DNA from: Microseira wollei NIES-4236
GTDB taxonomy: Bacteria; Cyanobacteriota; Cyanobacteriia; Cyanobacteriales; Aerosakkonemataceae
Assembly: GCF_020521235.1 (NCBI RefSeq)
Contig: NZ_BLAY01000076.1
Location: 1 to 45,663 of the forward strand
Length of the DNA: 45,663 nt
Direction of reading: 5' to 3'
Shown: piece after piece, positions 42,740-45,663 of the stretch
Layout of the letters: every line of letters starts with the position of its first letter
Position numbering within the stretch: position 1 is the stretch's first letter
The notes under the pieces: model-generated
What the model was told of the DNA's origin: nothing
Database searches by the model: none
What the model saw: only the letters and a program-made list of their open reading frames with translations
Made by a program: the position numbers and the translations under genes

Positions 42740-43094
42740 TTAACTCATAACGCAGTTATAAACTTTGGCTTTGCTAATTGCTAATTGCTAATTGCTAATA
42801 TAGGATTTTTACCAATCGATCCATTAGCCATTAGCTCCTAGCAGCGAGATAACTACAGGACTTACCCACGACGATTCTATCATCTTTGTTTCTACGTATA
42901 CAGCGGATTGCAAGCGAGTGAGGTACAGCCTTCAGGTTTTGTTTGTCAAGCGCGCACCGTTAACGGTGCGCGCTTGACAAACAAAGGTGTACCTCATACG
43001 AGTGCAATCCGCTGTATCTCTAGTTGCCAAACCAACTATTTTTCAGAGAAACCCCCATGGGTGCGCGTCAGTCCCGCACTAGCAACTTGCGTTA
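42740..43094. mobile_element. Degenerate MITE-like element interrupted by a foldback element
   Basis: TGCTAATTGC arrays (from 42772), inverted CCATTAG units (about 42820) and a solo right end CTAGCAACTTGCGT (43078-43091) look like one old element. A second element occupies 42899-43016, with 29-bp arms starting TACAGCGGATTGCA and, inside, a perfect 42-bp palindrome (42941-42961 against 42962-42982; left half GTTTGTCAAGCGCGCACCGT then T). No gene is seen between 42740 and 43398. Confidence 0.7.
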
Positions 43095-43175
43095 ATAACT
43101 AATAGCCATCGCTTTGTCAGCAAAGAAACCCGGTTTCTCAGATCCTCGTGCGCTAAGCTCCTGTTACATAACTTA

Positions 43176-43361
43176 ACTCAAGTTGCTAGTTATCTCTCGA
43201 AGAGCGGCTAATAACGTGTAAGGGTGAAGCATTTGCGTAGAAATATTTCAGGTCTACGGACAAGATAACAGCGCAAATGCGATAGCCCCTACTATAATCC
43301 TATATTAGCAATTAGCAATTAGCAATTAGCAAAGCCAAAGTTTATAACTAGCAACTTGCGT
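43176..43361. mobile_element. MITE-like element with perfect 7-bp target duplication
   Basis: The ends ACTCAAGTTGCTAGTTAT and ATAACTAGCAACTTGCGT are inverted repeats. TAACTTA lies at 43169-43175 and again at 43362-43368. The body has GGCTAAT at the left, an unrelated stretch of about 80 bp, and then ATTAGCA units. This is the clearest transposition signature of the family. Confidence 0.85.
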
Positions 43362-43398
43362 TAACTTAAATATTGCATAAATCCCTCAATAGCTAATC

Positions 43399-44571
43399 AT
43401 GCAGTATCGACGCTTTGGACGCACAGAATTGCAAATCCCCGTCTTTTCCTGCGGCGGCATGAGATATCAATTTAAATGGCAGGATGTCCCCCAATGGCAA
43501 ATTCCACAGGACAATCAAAACAACCTGGAAGCAACTATCCGTCGCGCTATTGAAGTCGGCATCAATCATATCGAAACTGCGCGCGGTTATGGCACTTCCG
43601 AGATGCAACTGGGACGAATTTTACCGAAGTTAGAGCGAGATCGCATCATCGTCCAAACTAAAATTGTCCCCTTTGCAGACCCCAAAGACTTTAAGCGCAA
43701 TTTTGACCAATCTCTCGCTAATCTCAATCTCGATTACGTAGATTTGCTGAGCATTCATGGCATAAATACTACCGAAATTTTTTCAGATAGCATCCGGTGT
43801 CAGGAGATGGCGCAGAAGTTGCGCTCGCAAGGGAAAGTCCGGTTTATCGGCTTTTCTACCCACGCCCCTACCGATGTAATCGTGCAGGCGATCGAGACGA
43901 ACGAGTTCGACTACGTAAACTTGCACTGGTATTACATTAACCAAAGCAATTGGGCGGCGATAGAAGCAGCAAGAAGCCACGACATGGGGGTGTTTATTAT
44001 CAGTCCTTCGGATAAAGGCGGAATGCTGTATAAACCGCCGCAAAAGTTGGTCGATCTGTGCTATCCTCTGAGTCCGATGGTGTTCAATGACTTATTTTGT
44101 TTGAGCCATCCCCAAGTGCATACTTTGAGTATAGGGGCGGCGCAACGGACGGATTTTGAAGAACACCTGAAAACTTTGGCATTGTTAGACAAGGCAGATG
44201 AAATTTTACCGTCTATTTTGGCAAGGTTAGAGGCAGAAGCGATCCGCTGTTTGGGGGAAGATTGGGTAAAAACCTGGCAAGTCGGGTTACCTAGCTGCGA
44301 TCGCACCCCCGGTAATATGAATATACCCACGATCTTGTGGCTGAGAAATCTTGCTATGGCCTACGATATGTACGACTATGCCAAAATGCGCTACAACCTG
44401 CTGGGTAATGGCGGTCACTGGTTCCCAGGTCAAAAGGCAGATCGAGTCAAAGAATTAAACTTGCGTCAGTGTCTTGCTAAAAGTCCCCACGCCGATCAGA
44501 TACCCGCTTTTCTCGAACAAGCGCATCAAATGTTAGGCGGTGAATCAGTTAAACGTTTATCTCAAGAATGA
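43399..44571 (+). CDS. Aldo/keto reductase
   Basis: This 390-residue oxidoreductase of the aldo/keto reductase superfamily probably uses NAD(P)H. The N-terminus ([20 protein letters not shown]) and the catalytic segments are visible: [13 protein letters not shown] (Tyr present; the usual Asp of the DTA motif is Glu), QTKI (Lys), DLLSIHGIN (His). The cofactor site [12 protein letters not shown] follows. The Glu-for-Asp change occurs in a subset of the family; whether activity is altered is unknown. A C-terminal extension of about 90 residues beyond the barrel carries [17 protein letters not shown]. No clear Shine-Dalgarno; the gene sits just after a MITE-like element, which may carry the promoter. 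Confidence 0.92.
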   Translation: MQYRRFGRTELQIPVFSCGGMRYQFKWQDVPQWQIPQDNQNNLEATIRRAIEVGINHIETARGYGTSEMQLGRILPKLERDRIIVQTKIVPFADPKDFKRNFDQSLANLNLDYVDLLSIHGINTTEIFSDSIRCQEMAQKLRSQGKVRFIGFSTHAPTDVIVQAIETNEFDYVNLHWYYINQSNWAAIEAARSHDMGVFIISPSDKGGMLYKPPQKLVDLCYPLSPMVFNDLFCLSHPQVHTLSIGAAQRTDFEEHLKTLALLDKADEILPSILARLEAEAIRCLGEDWVKTWQVGLPSCDRTPGNMNIPTILWLRNLAMAYDMYDYAKMRYNLLGNGGHWFPGQKADRVKELNLRQCLAKSPHADQIPAFLEQAHQMLGGESVKRLSQE

Positions 44572-44644
44572 ATTTGAGATACCAAAACCCTGAGACAATG
44601 GAATACTGGCAACAAACTTACCAATTTCCCCAATCCCATCCAGT

Positions 44645-45382
44645 ATGACTCTTACACGCCGAAGTTTTGTATATTTATTGGGAGCGAGTGTCGGTGCAGT
44701 CACTATCGGTGCTTGCAAAGCGTCTGGAGATAATTTAGGCGGGACGGATGTAGCGCAAAGCACAACTAATTATGTTGAACTACCCCCGTTACCCTACGCC
44801 TACGATGCTTTAGAACCCCACATTGATGCGCGGACGATGCAGATACACCATGACAAACATCATGCTGCATATGTTACCAATTTGAATGCCGCGATCGCCA
44901 AATATCCCCAACTCAAAACCCAAAGTCTGAAAGCGTTGCTAAAAGATATCAATACCGTACCGAAAGATATTCGTACCACGGTGCGAAACAATGGCGGCGG
45001 ACACGATAACCACAGCATGTTTTGGAGTATTATGAAACCCAATGGAGGTGGGGAACCAACTGGTGCGATCGCATCTGCCATTCAACAATCTTTTGGCAGT
45101 TTTGACAACTTCAAGAAACAGTTTAACGCCGCAGGAACCAAGCGTTTCGGCAGCGGTTGGGTTTGGTTAGTTCGCACTAAAGATGGTAAGCTGCAAGTCA
45201 CGAGTACCGCTAACCAAGATAGTCCCTTAATCGAAGGCAATTATCCCATTATGGGCAACGATGTTTGGGAACATGCCTATTATCTGAAGTACCAAAACCG
45301 CCGCGCCGAATATTTAGATGCCTGGTGGAATGTACTCAATTGGGATGAAATAAACAAGCGGTTTGCTCAAGCAAGTGCTTAA
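44645..45382 (+). CDS. sodA: Tat-exported, probably lipid-anchored Mn superoxide dismutase
   Basis: This Fe/Mn SOD of 245 residues has an N-terminal twin-arginine signal ([20 protein letters not shown]). It ends in a lipobox-like IGAC, with Cys24 as the probable lipidated residue. The mature enzyme has all metal ligands: His in [13 protein letters not shown], His in [11 protein letters not shown], and Asp/His in [12 protein letters not shown]. The GGHDNH and [10 protein letters not shown] pattern fits the Mn type. It would detoxify superoxide at the periplasmic or lumenal membrane face. Membrane-bound MnSODs are known in filamentous cyanobacteria. The ATG lies 74 bp after the reductase stop, so the two may be co-transcribed. 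Confidence 0.92.
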   Translation: MTLTRRSFVYLLGASVGAVTIGACKASGDNLGGTDVAQSTTNYVELPPLPYAYDALEPHIDARTMQIHHDKHHAAYVTNLNAAIAKYPQLKTQSLKALLKDINTVPKDIRTTVRNNGGGHDNHSMFWSIMKPNGGGEPTGAIASAIQQSFGSFDNFKKQFNAAGTKRFGSGWVWLVRTKDGKLQVTSTANQDSPLIEGNYPIMGNDVWEHAYYLKYQNRRAEYLDAWWNVLNWDEINKRFAQASA

Positions 45383-45424
45383 TCAAGAAACCCGATTGTT
45401 TTGAACAATACCTTCGCCAAAATC

Positions 45425-45663
45425 CGACACCCTTAAGGGTGTCGCTATACAAACTTTGGCTGCCAGAGCAGCCTGTAATAATTTCAGCCCGCTCTGGCGG
45501 GCTTTGTTTGTGCAGCCCCAGGCTTTAGCCTCGGGGCTGTAATAATTTCAGCCCGCTCTGGCGGGCTTTGTTTGTGCAGCCCCAGGCTTTAGCCTCGGGG
45601 CTGTAATAATTTCAGCCCGCTCTGGCGGGCTTTGTTTGTGCAGCCCCAGGCTTTAGCCTCGGG
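45425..45663. repeat. 64-bp tandem hairpin repeat running off the right edge
   Basis: After the palindrome CGACACCCTTAAGGGTGTCG (45425-45444), a 64-bp unit starts at 45475, 45539 and 45603. Each unit has the stem GCCCGC-TCT-GGCGGGC followed by TTTGTTTG and the stem AGCCCC/GGGGCT. Related pieces lie at 7208-7345. The stems resemble terminators. Confidence 0.92.

Overview
The window looks like the chromosome of a filamentous, Oscillatoriales-type cyanobacterium. It encodes cyanobacterial FtsZ and FtsQ, two helical carotenoid proteins, a DUF3288 protein, an MCE/ABC lipid-transport pair and STAND NTPases with the usual cyanobacterial N-terminal domain. The HIP1 octamer GCGATCGC is dense, and intergenic DNA is full of heptamer arrays (AATTAGC and CCATTAG types) and foldback repeats. 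No rRNA, tRNA or CRISPR array was recognised.

Layout. 0-2 kb: a 29-bp tandem repeat, then an acyl-CoA synthetase. 2-6.5 kb: a compact divergent cluster with an AAA+ ATPase, two small membrane proteins sharing a C-terminal domain, and an NB-ARC (STAND) protein facing them. 6.5-10.6 kb: transposon and toxin remnants, a family best known from actinomycetes, a PadR regulator operon, a frameshifted nucleotidyltransferase and a broken copy of a phosphatase gene. 10.8-16 kb: an RTX protein, small DUF proteins, a low-molecular-weight (arginine-type) phosphatase, a trans-sulfuration enzyme and the 3' half of egtD. 16-22 kb: two coiled-coil membrane proteins, thiD, ftsZ and ftsQ.

22-27 kb holds the strongest system, a Zorya-type anti-phage operon: zorA (MotA/ExbB channel with a long coiled-coil tail), zorB (MotB/OmpA partner) and zorC (EH-signature protein). 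The expected fourth gene, the zorD helicase or a zorE nuclease, is not next to it. Two helical carotenoid proteins follow on the other strand, then a UDG-family protein, an MCE substrate-binding protein with its ATPase, a TPR O-GlcNAc-transferase-like protein, a TPR protein fused to a CPBP (Abi) intramembrane protease, rpiA, a split SH3b gene, a 1317-residue surface protein, an aldo/keto reductase and a Tat-exported, apparently lipid-anchored MnSOD.

The theme linking the window is a family of short MITE-like elements. Their ends read ACKCAAGTTGCTAG and the body carries heptamer arrays. One copy at 43.2 kb has a perfect 7-bp target duplication and one at 12.7 kb a 6-bp one. Copies interrupt the SH3b gene, cap the truncated egtD and supply the last codons of the phosphatase gene. 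Related heptamer arrays directly abut the start codons of zorC and the DUF3288 gene. All identifications come from reading motifs by eye; no database search was run.
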